Source: Lacinutrix algicola
GTDB taxonomy: Bacteria; Bacteroidota; Bacteroidia; Flavobacteriales; Flavobacteriaceae
NCBI RefSeq assembly: GCF_001418085.1
Contig: NZ_LIQH01000019.1
Coordinates: 1-37,991 of the forward strand
Direction: 5' to 3'
DNA: 37,991 nucleotides
The notes beneath the pieces were generated by a model. It worked only from the letters and a program-made list of their open reading frames with translations. It had not been told where the DNA came from and ran no database searches. Positions 9,233 to 17,841 of the stretch are shown here, piece by piece; position 1 is the first letter of the stretch, and every line of letters starts with the position of its first letter. The translations under genes were made by a program, and so were the position numbers.

Positions 9233-9251
9233 ACCAGCTTAATAAGTTGGT
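9233..9251. promoter_or_regulatory. Near-perfect palindrome upstream of hppD, possible operator
   Basis: ACCAGCTTA-A-TAAGTTGGT has nine-base arms with one G/T mismatch around a single central base, centred 44 bases before the hppD ATG. Upstream on the minus strand, TTG (9307-9309) and AATACTTG (9281-9288) stand 18 bases apart and could be a weak promoter, which would put the palindrome just after the transcript start. Binding by a regulator is inferred only from the symmetry. Confidence 0.3.
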
Positions 9252-9290
9252 ATTGTTATATTGTTTTTACTATTACCTTACAAGTATTTT

Positions 9291-9405
9291 AGCCCTGATT
9301 ACTTCACAAGACTCTTATTTATATGGAGTTTAGTGATTGCTTCGCAGTTGAAACGGCATCCTTTTTTTGTTTTTCTCAAAAAAGATATAATATAAAGCAG
9401 GAAAT
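9291..9405. repeat. Degenerate flavobacterial intergenic hairpin element (possibly flavo-1-like RNA)
   Basis: Plus-strand landmarks are AGCCCTGAT (9291-9299), GGCATCC (9355-9361), an apical pairing of CTTTTTT (9361-9367) with AAAAAAG (9378-9384), then AAGCAGG (9395-9401). CCTG (9294-9297) can pair with CAGG (9398-9401). From memory, this order of conserved blocks recurs between genes in many flavobacterial genomes and may be the Rfam flavo-1 family; I could not check. Here extra sequence separates the first two blocks, with the similar words TGATTACTTCACAAG (9296-9310) and TGATTGCTTCGCAGT (9334-9348). No protein-coding potential is apparent. Confidence 0.4.
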
Positions 9406-9410
9406 AGCTT

Positions 9411-10571
9411 CTAATGATCTAACCAGGATTTGTGGTAATCTTCATCCGCAATTTTCATGGCTTCTTCTGTAACCATTAAAGGCTTGAAAGTGTCTACCAT
9501 GACTGCTAATTCTTCGGTTTTGGTTTTACCTATACTTTTCTCTGCTGTTCCTGGGTGTGGACCGTGTGGAATACCTGCTGGATGCAGTGAAATGTGACCT
9601 TGGTCTATATCGTTACGGCTCATGAAATCGCCATCTACGTAGTATAATACTTCGTCGCTATCTATATTACTGTGGTTGTATGGTGCTGGAATACTTTGCG
9701 GATGATAATCGTACATACGTGGTACAAAACTACAGATTACAAAGGCATCTGTTTCGAAGGTTTGGTGTACTGGTGGCGGTTGGTGAATGCGACCTGTAAT
9801 GGGTTCGAAATCGTGAATTGATAATGCGTATGGGTAATTGTAACCATCGTAGCCCACAACATCGAAAGGGTGTGAGGCGTAAACCATATCGAAAATGTCA
9901 CCTTGTTTTTTAACTTTCATTAAAAAATCTCCAGATTCGTTATTGGTTTCTAGTTCGTATGGTCTGCGGATGTCGCGTTCGCAAAATGGCGAATGTTCTA
10001 GTAGTTGTCCAAAATGATTTCTATAACGTTTTGGTGTGTAAATTGGTCTGCGAGATTCTACAATAAAGAGTCTGTTATCTTCGGTATCGAAGTCTATTTT
10101 ATAAATTATACCTCGAGGAATTATTAAATAATCTCCATATTTAAAATCTAGATTACCAAGATGTGTTCTTAGTTTTCCAGAACCTTTGTGGATGAAAATC
10201 ATTTCGTCTGCATCAGAGTTTTTATAAAAATAGTCTGTTGTAGAATGCTTTGGTGCAGATAGAATTATTGTACAATCGCTATTTGTTAAAACGGCTTTTC
10301 TGCTTTCTAAATAATCGTTTTCTGGTTTGACTTGAAAACCTCTAAAACGATAAGATTGTATGTGATTTTTCTTTGCGATTTTAGGCGCAACACTGTATTG
10401 TTTTTTAATTTTTTTTACTTGTGTTGGACGTTGTTCGTGGTAAGAGTTTGTGCTCATACCATCGAAACCTATGGTTCCAAAAAGCTGTTCGGAATATAAA
10501 GACCCATCTTCTTTTCTAAATTGTGTGTGTCTTTTATGTGGGATGTTTCCTAATTTGTGATAAAATGGCAT
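9411..10571 (-). CDS. hmgA: Homogentisate 1,2-dioxygenase
   Basis: Fe(II) ring-cleaving enzyme that turns homogentisate into maleylacetoacetate, the step after HppD. 386 residues, shorter than the roughly 445 of the human enzyme but collinear over the cupin core. Aligning with the human ligands by eye gives His300 (PYNHSNI), Glu307 (SDEVLYY) and His336 (AGIPHGP). The run RIHQPPPVHQTFET (261-274) is also characteristic. Loss of this enzyme normally causes pyomelanin build-up, but here it looks intact. No maleylacetoacetate isomerase or fumarylacetoacetase gene is in the window. I found no consensus -7 box in the 192 bases upstream, and that gap holds nothing else I can name. Confidence 0.94.
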   Translation of the reverse strand: MPFYHKLGNIPHKRHTQFRKEDGSLYSEQLFGTIGFDGMSTNSYHEQRPTQVKKIKKQYSVAPKIAKKNHIQSYRFRGFQVKPENDYLESRKAVLTNSDCTIILSAPKHSTTDYFYKNSDADEMIFIHKGSGKLRTHLGNLDFKYGDYLIIPRGIIYKIDFDTEDNRLFIVESRRPIYTPKRYRNHFGQLLEHSPFCERDIRRPYELETNNESGDFLMKVKKQGDIFDMVYASHPFDVVGYDGYNYPYALSIHDFEPITGRIHQPPPVHQTFETDAFVICSFVPRMYDYHPQSIPAPYNHSNIDSDEVLYYVDGDFMSRNDIDQGHISLHPAGIPHGPHPGTAEKSIGKTKTEELAVMVDTFKPLMVTEEAMKIADEDYHKSWLDH

Positions 10572-10763
10572 TTTTTAAGTTTTTGAGTTAAAAATTTAAA
10601 GCCTTAAGTTAGACTTTTTACTTTATTAAATGCGGAAAAGGAAAGTACAGGTTACTCTGGATTTCTTTTAATAAGAAACTTTAAAAAGGTTAATATGTCT
10701 TGCCAAAAGTGATTCATCATTAACAAATATCGTGATTTTTTTGGAGTTATTAAAATGTAATTT

Positions 10764-13016
10764 TTAGAACCAAAATCCTAAATTGAAAAACCAATAAGAT
10801 TCCTTAGTTTCTGGAGAGTAAGTACACTTCCCTTCTATAGGACCTAAAAAAGTTTCTATACCATAGCCTAAAGCGTAACCAGAATAATCTGGTAGTGAAA
10901 ACCAATCTATATCTTCTGAGCTAAATAAGTTGTCTTCTACATTAGCAAAGTTTGCGGCTAATGTTATGTGGTGTTTGTTAATTACTTCGTAGTCTAAATT
11001 TATTGTGCCTTGAATAAAACTGTCTCCAGAAATAGACAAATAATCGTAACCATAAAAGGTTTTAAAATTATTAATAAAGTTGTTGGCATAACCACCTAAG
11101 ACGAAATCTAAGTAGGCATAGTCTTTACCATTAATTTTTGCTCCAGCTCCAGTGGAAACATGAGCACTTAATTTATTGGTTAATGCGTGGGCATACCCTA
11201 AACTTGCTGTTATTGTTGAAAATTGAGTAAAGTTTTTGTTGTAATCTGATGAGTATAGGTATAGATTAAAATCACTATTAAAGTATAAACCACTATTAGG
11301 GTAGTATTTGTTGTCAAAAGAATCGAATCTTAAATTTGCGAAGGCACCTACATAATCGCTTTTCTCGAATGTTGTTTTATTTTGGTTTGCATTTGGTAAA
11401 ACAGTTTCCGATGTTATTTTGTAGCTTTTATGCTGTGCTCCAAGTTTTAGTGTTAAATCGTTTTCATATTGGGTTTGTACAAAAATTTTGTTGGTAATAT
11501 CTGTGACTTTCATGTCTAACTTGTTGACACCTGCGGCCGTTATGTCTTGATTAGATATTAAAGCTGCAGCAGAGACACCTTTATCGAATTCGTTATATCT
11601 AGAGCTCAACCCAACACTCCAATAGTAACCTTTATCTATATAATATTCAAAATTATATCTTACGTTATCACCTACAATTAAATCTAAGGAAGCAGCGTCA
11701 CTTTTAAATAGAATTTGATTTTTTGTAATATTAGCCAGTAGAGCACTTTTATACAAACCGTCGTAATGTAGACCAAACTTTAAAAAAGTAGTCTTATTGG
11801 TTTCTTTAAGCTCTGCGTGTAGATCGTATCCATGGACATCCTCATTACTAATTGATGGTACTAGTTTGTATGTAAAACTGTCGAAATTATTTGTACCTAC
11901 TAAGTTGTTAGCACCGCTAATGAAACGCGCGTAACTTATTTTTTCGTTTGGTTTAAATTTTAATTTTCCTAAGGCATAAGAAATAGTGTAATTGCTTAAG
12001 CCTTTAAATAATATTTGATTTATTTGAAGACTGTCTGGTGTTTTGAGATCAACAAAATTCGGTCTTTTTTTTGTTTGTTTCCCTACTAATTCAGTTAGCT
12101 GTTCTGCTTTTAATTTAGCTGCAATTTCTCCATTCTCAATTATTTTTGCGCCATCGTCAAACGAAACAACATTAAACTTTGTAATATCAGGTTTAATGTA
12201 AATATCCGTTTTAGGTGCTTTAATCTTCATATCACTGATGGTACGAAAATTATTTATTTGAAATAATATTGCTGGAGCAGAAGATAAGTCGTTTCTGTTA
12301 GCAAGTCCGTCTTGTACATCTACACCAATAATTATGTCCATGCCTTTTGCGCGTAGCTCATCTATAGGGTAGTTGTTTGTTACACCTCCATCTATTAGTA
12401 ATTGTTCATTAATAGCTACGGGTTCAAATAAAGAAGGAAATGCGCCACTGGCTTTTACAGATTGTGCAAGATTACCTTTATCAAGTACTACTGGTTGTCC
12501 TGTTTCTATGTTTGTAGCAATGCAAAAAAATGGTATAGGAAGTTTACTAAAGTCTTCTACATTATTAACGTGTAACGTTAATTTAGATAATAAATTAAAA
12601 GTGTTTTGCCCTCTAGATAAAGCTGAAGGTAGATGCATTTTGAAATGATCGAAAGGCAATACTATAGCGTATTTTTCATTGTTTTCGCGTTCGTAAAAGG
12701 TTTTTGCATCTCTTGGAATTTCGTCATTTAATATTTTATCGAAGTCTACTTTTTTAAAAATAGAGTCTAATTGCTTGCCAGAATATCCAGAAGCATAAAG
12801 AGATCCTATAATAGCTCCCATACTTGTTCCTGCAATATAATCGATACGTACGCCTAAGCTATCTATAATTTTTAAGGCACCAATGTGGGCGAGGCCTTTT
12901 GCACCACCACCACTTAGTACCAATCCTACTTTGGGCTCTTTTGATGGTTCTTTTTGAGCAAACACGTTAGTATTTAAAAAGAATAATAGCAATATTGCGA
13001 TGATAAATGATCTCAT
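10764..13016 (-). CDS. Patatin-like phospholipase fused to an outer-membrane beta-barrel (PlpD-type)
   Basis: 750 residues. After a signal peptide (cut after NVFAQ, about 21) comes a patatin lipase domain (about 28-310) with the oxyanion loop SGGGAKG (35-41), nucleophile elbow GTSMG (Ser65) and the DGG motif (Asp209), giving a complete Ser-Asp dyad. A linker resembling a single POTRA domain (about 325-400) leads to a surface-antigen (BamA/Omp85-like) barrel of about 16 strands ending FNLGFWF. By analogy with Pseudomonas PlpD, this is a type Vd-style protein whose lipase is exported. Its ATG follows the uvrC stop with no gap, so the two are cotranscribed although functionally unrelated. Confidence 0.93.
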   Translation of the reverse strand: MRSFIIAILLLFFLNTNVFAQKEPSKEPKVGLVLSGGGAKGLAHIGALKIIDSLGVRIDYIAGTSMGAIIGSLYASGYSGKQLDSIFKKVDFDKILNDEIPRDAKTFYERENNEKYAIVLPFDHFKMHLPSALSRGQNTFNLLSKLTLHVNNVEDFSKLPIPFFCIATNIETGQPVVLDKGNLAQSVKASGAFPSLFEPVAINEQLLIDGGVTNNYPIDELRAKGMDIIIGVDVQDGLANRNDLSSAPAILFQINNFRTISDMKIKAPKTDIYIKPDITKFNVVSFDDGAKIIENGEIAAKLKAEQLTELVGKQTKKRPNFVDLKTPDSLQINQILFKGLSNYTISYALGKLKFKPNEKISYARFISGANNLVGTNNFDSFTYKLVPSISNEDVHGYDLHAELKETNKTTFLKFGLHYDGLYKSALLANITKNQILFKSDAASLDLIVGDNVRYNFEYYIDKGYYWSVGLSSRYNEFDKGVSAAALISNQDITAAGVNKLDMKVTDITNKIFVQTQYENDLTLKLGAQHKSYKITSETVLPNANQNKTTFEKSDYVGAFANLRFDSFDNKYYPNSGLYFNSDFNLYLYSSDYNKNFTQFSTITASLGYAHALTNKLSAHVSTGAGAKINGKDYAYLDFVLGGYANNFINNFKTFYGYDYLSISGDSFIQGTINLDYEVINKHHITLAANFANVEDNLFSSEDIDWFSLPDYSGYALGYGIETFLGPIEGKCTYSPETKESYWFFNLGFWF

Positions 13017-14819
13017 TTAATCGTTTTCAGTTTTATGATAATGACTATAAATTTTTTCTGCTCTCGAAACACCTATAATCTCTTCAAGCTCGTCTAGCTT
13101 TGCATTAGCAATTCTTTTAGCAGATTTAAAAACTTTTAGTAAATCTATAATTGTTTTTTCGCCAATTCCAGGAATGGTTTCCATTTCTGTATTTAACGCT
13201 TGTTTGCTTCGTTTATTTCTGTGATGTTCAATACCAAAACGGTGTGCTTCGTTTCTTAATTGTTGTATAATTTTTAGTGTTTCGCTTTTTTTATCTAAAT
13301 ATAGTGGAATTGGATCGTCTGGATAGAATAATTCTTCTAAACGTTTTGCAATTCCTATAATTGCAATCTTGTTTCTTAAGCCTAAAGCGTCTAAGCTTTT
13401 TAAAGCTGAAGATAATTGTCCCTTTCCACCATCAATAATTATTAGTTGTGGTAATGGTTCATCTTCATCAAGTAAGCGTTTATATCTTCTATAAACAACT
13501 TCTTCCATTGATGCGAAATCGTCTGGACCAACAACCGTTTTTATATTAAAATGCCTATAGTCTTTTTTACTTGGTTTTCCGTTTTTAAAAACCACGCAAG
13601 CAGCAACAGGATTGGTACCTTGTATGTTAGAATTGTCAAAACATTCTATGTGTCTTGGTTCTTCGCCTAAAAGTAAATCTTTTTTCATTTGTGCCATAAT
13701 GCGTTTGACGTGGCGATCTGGATCTGTTATCTTTACTTGCTTAAAACGTTCCATTCTGTAATATTTTGCATTACGAATAGAGAGGTCTAAAATTTTCTTT
13801 TTATCTCCAAGTTGAGGTAGGCTTACTTTTATTTCATCTCCAACTTCAACAGCAAAAGGCACATAGATTTCTTTGGAGTTTGAGTTAAAACGAGCTCGAA
13901 TTTCAATAATAGCAAGTTCTAGTAGTTGTTTATCTGTTTCGTCTAATTTCTTTTTAATTTCTAAGGTGTGGGAACGAATAATTGAACCATAAGATATTTG
14001 AAGAAAATTAATATAGCCATAGATTTCATCGCTTACAATCGAGAATACATCTACATTGCTAATTTTTGGATTTATTATGGTAGATTTCGCTTGGTAATTT
14101 TCTAATACTTCAACTTTCTCTTTAATCTTTTGGGCGTCTTCAAATAACATTTCTTCAGCAAATGAATGCATTTGTAGTTTGAATTGTTCTAAGGAATCTT
14201 TAAAGTTTCCTTTTAAAATAGCCCTTATAGCTTCTATGTTTTTATGGTAGTTCGCTTCCGTTTCTCTAGCTTCGCATGCGCCTTTACAATTTCCTAAATG
14301 GTATTCTAAGCAAACTTTAAATTTTCCTGAATTTACATTTTCGTGAGAAAGCTTGTAATTACAAGTTCGTAACTTATAGAGTCCTTTAATTAAACCTAGT
14401 AAGGTTTTTACCGTTTTCATACTTGTGTAAGGTCCAAAATATTCACTACCATCTTTAATTACGCGACGTGTTGGGAATACTCTTGGAAAACGTTCGTTTT
14501 TAATACAAATCCATGGGTAGGTTTTGTCGTCTTTTAATAAAACATTGTACCGTGGTTTGTGCTTTTTAATTAAGTTGTTTTCTAACAGTAAAGCATCAGT
14601 TTCGGTTTCAACAACAATATGTTTTATGTTAACTATTTTGCTAACTAAAACTCTCGTTTTTCCGTTTTCGTGAGTTTTAGTAAAATAAGAAGAGACTCTT
14701 TTTTTTAGATTTTTAGCCTTTCCAACATAAATAATAGTGCCTTCAGCATTAAAATACTGGTATACACCAGGTGAATTTGGTAGGGTTTTTAGTTGTATTT
14801 CTAACGAAGGATTATCCAT
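13017..14819 (-). CDS. uvrC: UvrABC excinuclease subunit C
   Basis: Makes both incisions in nucleotide excision repair. 600 residues, standard length. The N-terminal GIY-YIG nuclease (about 14-95) shows GVYQYF, IIYVGKA and Glu80. Four cysteines, 153, 170, 178 and 182 (VCLEYHLGNCKGACE region), match the cluster reported to bind [4Fe-4S] in E. coli UvrC; the last three have identical spacing. A UVR segment (about 205-240), an RNase H-like nuclease (ECFDNSNIQG, IIIDGGKGQL) and a C-terminal helix-hairpin-helix pair (IPGIGEKT ... IIGVSRA) follow. It is first in a two-gene unit with the patatin gene. A -7 box ends only five bases before the ATG. Confidence 0.97.
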   Translation of the reverse strand: MDNPSLEIQLKTLPNSPGVYQYFNAEGTIIYVGKAKNLKKRVSSYFTKTHENGKTRVLVSKIVNIKHIVVETETDALLLENNLIKKHKPRYNVLLKDDKTYPWICIKNERFPRVFPTRRVIKDGSEYFGPYTSMKTVKTLLGLIKGLYKLRTCNYKLSHENVNSGKFKVCLEYHLGNCKGACEARETEANYHKNIEAIRAILKGNFKDSLEQFKLQMHSFAEEMLFEDAQKIKEKVEVLENYQAKSTIINPKISNVDVFSIVSDEIYGYINFLQISYGSIIRSHTLEIKKKLDETDKQLLELAIIEIRARFNSNSKEIYVPFAVEVGDEIKVSLPQLGDKKKILDLSIRNAKYYRMERFKQVKITDPDRHVKRIMAQMKKDLLLGEEPRHIECFDNSNIQGTNPVAACVVFKNGKPSKKDYRHFNIKTVVGPDDFASMEEVVYRRYKRLLDEDEPLPQLIIIDGGKGQLSSALKSLDALGLRNKIAIIGIAKRLEELFYPDDPIPLYLDKKSETLKIIQQLRNEAHRFGIEHHRNKRSKQALNTEMETIPGIGEKTIIDLLKVFKSAKRIANAKLDELEEIIGVSRAEKIYSHYHKTEND

Positions 14820-14824
14820 TAACC

Positions 14825-14832
14825 CAAAGATA
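14825..14832 (-). promoter_or_regulatory. -7 promoter box TATCTTTG abutting the uvrC start
   Basis: The minus strand reads TATCTTTG, a perfect TAnnTTTG, ending five bases before the uvrC ATG at 14819. If used, the transcript would begin at or near the ATG, giving a leaderless or nearly leaderless message. No -33 TTG is apparent at standard spacing. Confidence 0.35.
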
Positions 14833-14926
14833 ATACTTAAAAAATATTTTAGATAGTAATTATGATTGCAAGATTAGTTTAATCCAAGTTTTTTATTACT
14901 TTGCGGCATTAATTTAAGTTGTAAAA

Positions 14927-15364
14927 ATGCCAAAAAAAATTATAGGCAGAATAGATAAAGTAGATTTTCCAACGCTTGATTTATTTGATATTGATATTAA
15001 AATAGACACAGGAGCTTTTACATCTTCTATGCATTGTCACCAAGTAATTGAGGAAGATAATTTACTAAAATGTTTGTTTTTTGATAAAGAGCATCCAAAT
15101 TATAATAAAAAGATTATAGTTTTTAAAAACTTCTCTACAACTAAGGTAAAGAGTAGTAATGGTATGGTGCAAAAAAGATACATTGTTAAAACCTCTGTTA
15201 TCCTTTTTGAAAAAAAATATAAAATTGATCTTACTTTAAGTACTCGATCTGAAATGAAATATCCTATTTTAATTGGTCGAAAATTTCTTTCTAAAAAGTT
15301 TGTTGTAGACGTTAATTTAAAAAACTTATCTTATACTAAGAAAAGTGATATCGAAATAAAATAA
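14927..15364 (+). CDS. RimK-associated retropepsin-like (ATP-dependent zinc protease family) protein
   Basis: 145 residues, one compact beta domain. IDTGAFTSSMH (26-36) is the aspartic-protease-type DTGA signature with Asp27, and YPILIGRKFL (92-101) is the second conserved strand and turn of this family (PF05618 type, RimB in Pseudomonas). The family sits beside rimK in many bacteria and is proposed to trim or regulate the glutamate tails RimK adds, as a homodimer. No signal peptide, so cytoplasmic. First gene of the plus-strand unit, 58 bases before rimK and divergent from uvrC. A near-match to the -7 box (TTACTTTG, 14896-14903) precedes it. Confidence 0.88.
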   Translation: MPKKIIGRIDKVDFPTLDLFDIDIKIDTGAFTSSMHCHQVIEEDNLLKCLFFDKEHPNYNKKIIVFKNFSTTKVKSSNGMVQKRYIVKTSVILFEKKYKIDLTLSTRSEMKYPILIGRKFLSKKFVVDVNLKNLSYTKKSDIEIK

Positions 15365-15386
15365 TTCTAAATATATCAAATAACAC

Positions 15387-15394
15387 TATTTTTG
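15387..15394 (+). promoter_or_regulatory. Possible internal promoter (-7 box TATTTTTG) before rimK
   Basis: TATTTTTG is a perfect TAnnTTTG, 28 bases before the rimK ATG. It lies inside a dyad, AACACTATT (15382-15390) / AATAGTATT (15395-15403), with one mismatch and loop TTTG. RimK could thus be transcribed separately from the protease gene, or the hairpin could act in the longer transcript. Confidence 0.4.
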
Positions 15395-15422
15395 AATAGT
15401 ATTAATATATCAATTTAAAACA

Positions 15423-16292
15423 ATGAAAATAATAATTTTATCCCGAAACATTCATTTATACTCTACTAAACGTCTTATTGAAGCCGCTAAAAAACGTAAG
15501 CACGAAGTAGAAGTTATCGATCCATTAATGTGCGATATTATTATTGAGAAAAAAAATCCAAAAGTTATTTTTAAAGGAAGAACTTTAGAATGTGACGCTA
15601 TTATTCCTAGAATTGGAGCATCTGTAACTTTTTATGGTACTGCTGTTGTAAGGCAGTTTGAAATGATGAAAGTCTTTTCGGCGATAGAGTCTCAAGCTTT
15701 AGTAAGGTCTCGAGATAAGTTGCGTAGTTTACAAGTGCTTTCTAGAGCTGGTTTAGGAATGCCAAAAACGGTGTTTTCTAACTATGCTAAAGATGTGCAA
15801 AGTATGATAGAATATGTAGGAGGTGCACCTTTAGTTATTAAATTATTAGAAGGAACACAAGGTTTAGGTGTTGTATTAGCAGAAACAAATAATGCTGCAG
15901 AATCTGTAATAGAAGCTTTTAATGGATTACAAGCTCGTGTTATTGTTCAAGAATTTATTAGGGAATCTAAAGGAGCAGATATTCGTGTTTTTATAGTCGA
16001 TGGAGTAGTGGTTGGTGCCATGAAACGTCAAGGTAAAGAAGGAGAATTTAGATCTAATTTACATAGAGGCGGAAGCGCTAATATAATTGAACTTACAGAC
16101 GAAGAAGAAAATGCGGCTTTAAAAGCGGCGAAATCTCTTGGCTTAGGTATTTGTGGTGTAGATTTACTACAATCTGCTCGTGGACCTTTAATTTTAGAAG
16201 TTAATTCTTCGCCAGGATTAGAAGGTATAGAAGCTGCTACTAAAAAAGATATTGCATCAACAATTATTCGTTATATTGAACGAAATGTTTAA
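15423..16292 (+). CDS. rimK: Ribosomal protein S6--L-glutamate ligase
   Basis: ATP-grasp ligase that adds glutamates to the C-terminus of ribosomal protein S6. 289 residues and very close to the E. coli enzyme throughout. Identifying segments are [14 protein letters not shown] and VRQFEMM (60-82 region), [30 protein letters not shown] (the ATP-grasp lid and glycine loop, about 138-157), [11 protein letters not shown] and [13 protein letters not shown] (Mg-binding Glu/Asn and the family C-terminal motif). No signal peptide, so cytoplasmic. It is followed two bases later by the M14-type deacylase and preceded by the retropepsin-like protein, the usual neighbours of bacterial rimK. S6 itself (rpsF) is not in the window. 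Confidence 0.96.
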   Translation: MKIIILSRNIHLYSTKRLIEAAKKRKHEVEVIDPLMCDIIIEKKNPKVIFKGRTLECDAIIPRIGASVTFYGTAVVRQFEMMKVFSAIESQALVRSRDKLRSLQVLSRAGLGMPKTVFSNYAKDVQSMIEYVGGAPLVIKLLEGTQGLGVVLAETNNAAESVIEAFNGLQARVIVQEFIRESKGADIRVFIVDGVVVGAMKRQGKEGEFRSNLHRGGSANIIELTDEEENAALKAAKSLGLGICGVDLLQSARGPLILEVNSSPGLEGIEAATKKDIASTIIRYIERNV

Positions 16293-16294
16293 TT

Positions 16295-17269
16295 ATGAAT
16301 ATTGATAATAAAGACGATTTAAACATACTAGGTGAAACTATTAAGCCTGGGCAAAGCGCAGAAATTAGCTTTAATGTTGCGAAATTACATACTAGAACAC
16401 TAGTAGATATTCCTATTATTGTTGAACGTTCTAAAAAACCAGGACCTGTTGTTTTGTTTACAGCAGGAATTCATGGAGATGAGGTAAATGGTGTGGAGAT
16501 TGTTCGTCAAATTATTTCAAAAGGCATTAACAAACCAAAAATAGGAACCATAATTTGTGTTCCGGTTTTAAATGTTTTTGGTTTTATTAATATGGAACGT
16601 GAATTTCCTGATGGTCGCGATTTAAACAGAGTGTTTCCAGGAAGTAAATCTGGTTCTCTAGCAAGCAGAGTTGCCTATTCTTTTGTTTCAGAAATTGTAC
16701 CTCATGCCGATTTTATTATGGACTTCCACACTGGAGGTGCTTTGCGGTTTAATGCACCACAAATAAGAATTATTGAAGGTAATCCTGATATGGATATTGC
16801 TGCTAAAATTTTTGGAGCTCCTTTTGTTTTGTATTCTAAAAACGTAAATAAATCTTTTAGAAATACTTGTAATAAATTAAACAAGTCTATTCTTCTTTTT
16901 GAAGGAGGAAAATCTATTCATATAGATAATGATGTTACAAATACAGGTGTTAATGGAGCAAAACGTATTTTAAATTTTCACGGAATGCTTCAAAGAAAGT
17001 TTAAAGTTTCAGAGCCTAAAAAAGCTGTTGTTTTTATAAATGAAAGCCGTTGGATTCGCGCCAGTTATTCTGGAATGTTTAAAGCTTCAATAGCCATTGG
17101 TTCTAAAGTAGAAAAAGGACAGGTTATTGGTAATATTACAGATCCATATGGTAAGTTTAATCACTTTGTAAAGACTTCTAATTCTGGATATATTATTAAT
17201 GTAAACGAATCTCCAATTGTTTATCAGGGTGATGCGCTTTTTCATATTTCAACCAAATTAGTCAAATAA
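16295..17269 (+). CDS. M14-type zinc deacylase (succinylglutamate desuccinylase/aspartoacylase family), RimK-linked
   Basis: 324 residues. Zinc ligands are visible as His60 and Glu63 (GIHGDEVNG) and His145 (DFHTGG). The substrate-binding FPDGRDLNRVFPG (104-116) has Arg108 and Arg112, and Glu203 in LLFEGG is the expected catalytic acid/base. A C-terminal lipoyl-like beta domain (about 240-320, KASIAIGSKVEKGQVIGNI) completes the family layout. Family members hydrolyse N-acyl amino acids. Next to rimK it most plausibly removes or processes glutamate-containing peptides or S6 tails, but this is inferred from context only. It starts two bases after rimK and ends five before the folate gene. Confidence 0.9.
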   Translation: MNIDNKDDLNILGETIKPGQSAEISFNVAKLHTRTLVDIPIIVERSKKPGPVVLFTAGIHGDEVNGVEIVRQIISKGINKPKIGTIICVPVLNVFGFINMEREFPDGRDLNRVFPGSKSGSLASRVAYSFVSEIVPHADFIMDFHTGGALRFNAPQIRIIEGNPDMDIAAKIFGAPFVLYSKNVNKSFRNTCNKLNKSILLFEGGKSIHIDNDVTNTGVNGAKRILNFHGMLQRKFKVSEPKKAVVFINESRWIRASYSGMFKASIAIGSKVEKGQVIGNITDPYGKFNHFVKTSNSGYIINVNESPIVYQGDALFHISTKLVK

Positions 17270-17274
17270 TAACA

Positions 17275-17841
17275 ATGGTTACTAAGTTAGAATTAAGACA
17301 GAAGTATAAAAACCTTAGAAAGGAATTAACTGAAGATGCAATTGATGATTTAAGTCTTGAAATTGCAAATAAACTATTAGAATTAGAGATTTGGGACTAC
17401 GAGTTCTATCATGTTTTTCTTTCTATAGCGAGTTTAAAAGAAATAAATACAGATTTTTTGCTAAGTATATTATCTGGGAAAGATAAAAATATAGTGATTT
17501 CTAAAAGTGATTTTGAAACTAGGTCTCTTCAGAATTTCCTGTTAACAGATGGAACTAAGATTAAATTAAATAAATACAATATTCCAGAGCCTGTAGATGG
17601 TATTGAAATTAATAATTCTAAAATAGAAGTTGTGTTTGTGCCACTTTTAGTTTGCGATAAAAACGGAAACAGAATAGGCTATGGAAAAGGTTTTTACGAT
17701 AATTTTTTAGCAAGTTGTAATCCGGAAACTGTTAAGATTGGATTGTCTTTTTTTGAACTTGAAGACGCAGTTTTTCCTGTTTTAGAAAGTGATATTGCAC
17801 TAGATTATTGCGTTACTCCACAAAATATTTATAGATTCTAA
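17275..17841 (+). CDS. 5-Formyltetrahydrofolate cyclo-ligase
   Basis: Converts 5-formyl-THF to 5,10-methenyl-THF with ATP, returning an inhibitory storage folate to one-carbon metabolism. 188 residues, normal for the family. The ATP/substrate loop NRIGYGKGFYDNFL (about 135-148) is intact, as are the basic N-terminus (KLELRQKYKNLRKEL) and IEVVFVPLLVCD. It is the last gene of the plus-strand unit, five bases after the deacylase. Its stop codon overlaps the lspA stop on the other strand by four bases, with no terminator between them. Confidence 0.93.
   Translation: MVTKLELRQKYKNLRKELTEDAIDDLSLEIANKLLELEIWDYEFYHVFLSIASLKEINTDFLLSILSGKDKNIVISKSDFETRSLQNFLLTDGTKIKLNKYNIPEPVDGIEINNSKIEVVFVPLLVCDKNGNRIGYGKGFYDNFLASCNPETVKIGLSFFELEDAVFPVLESDIALDYCVTPQNIYRF

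Noticed and set aside
9321-9470. Small plus-strand frame between hppD and hmgA
   Set aside because: It runs through the intergenic hairpin element and into hmgA antisense, with no start signal or coding character.
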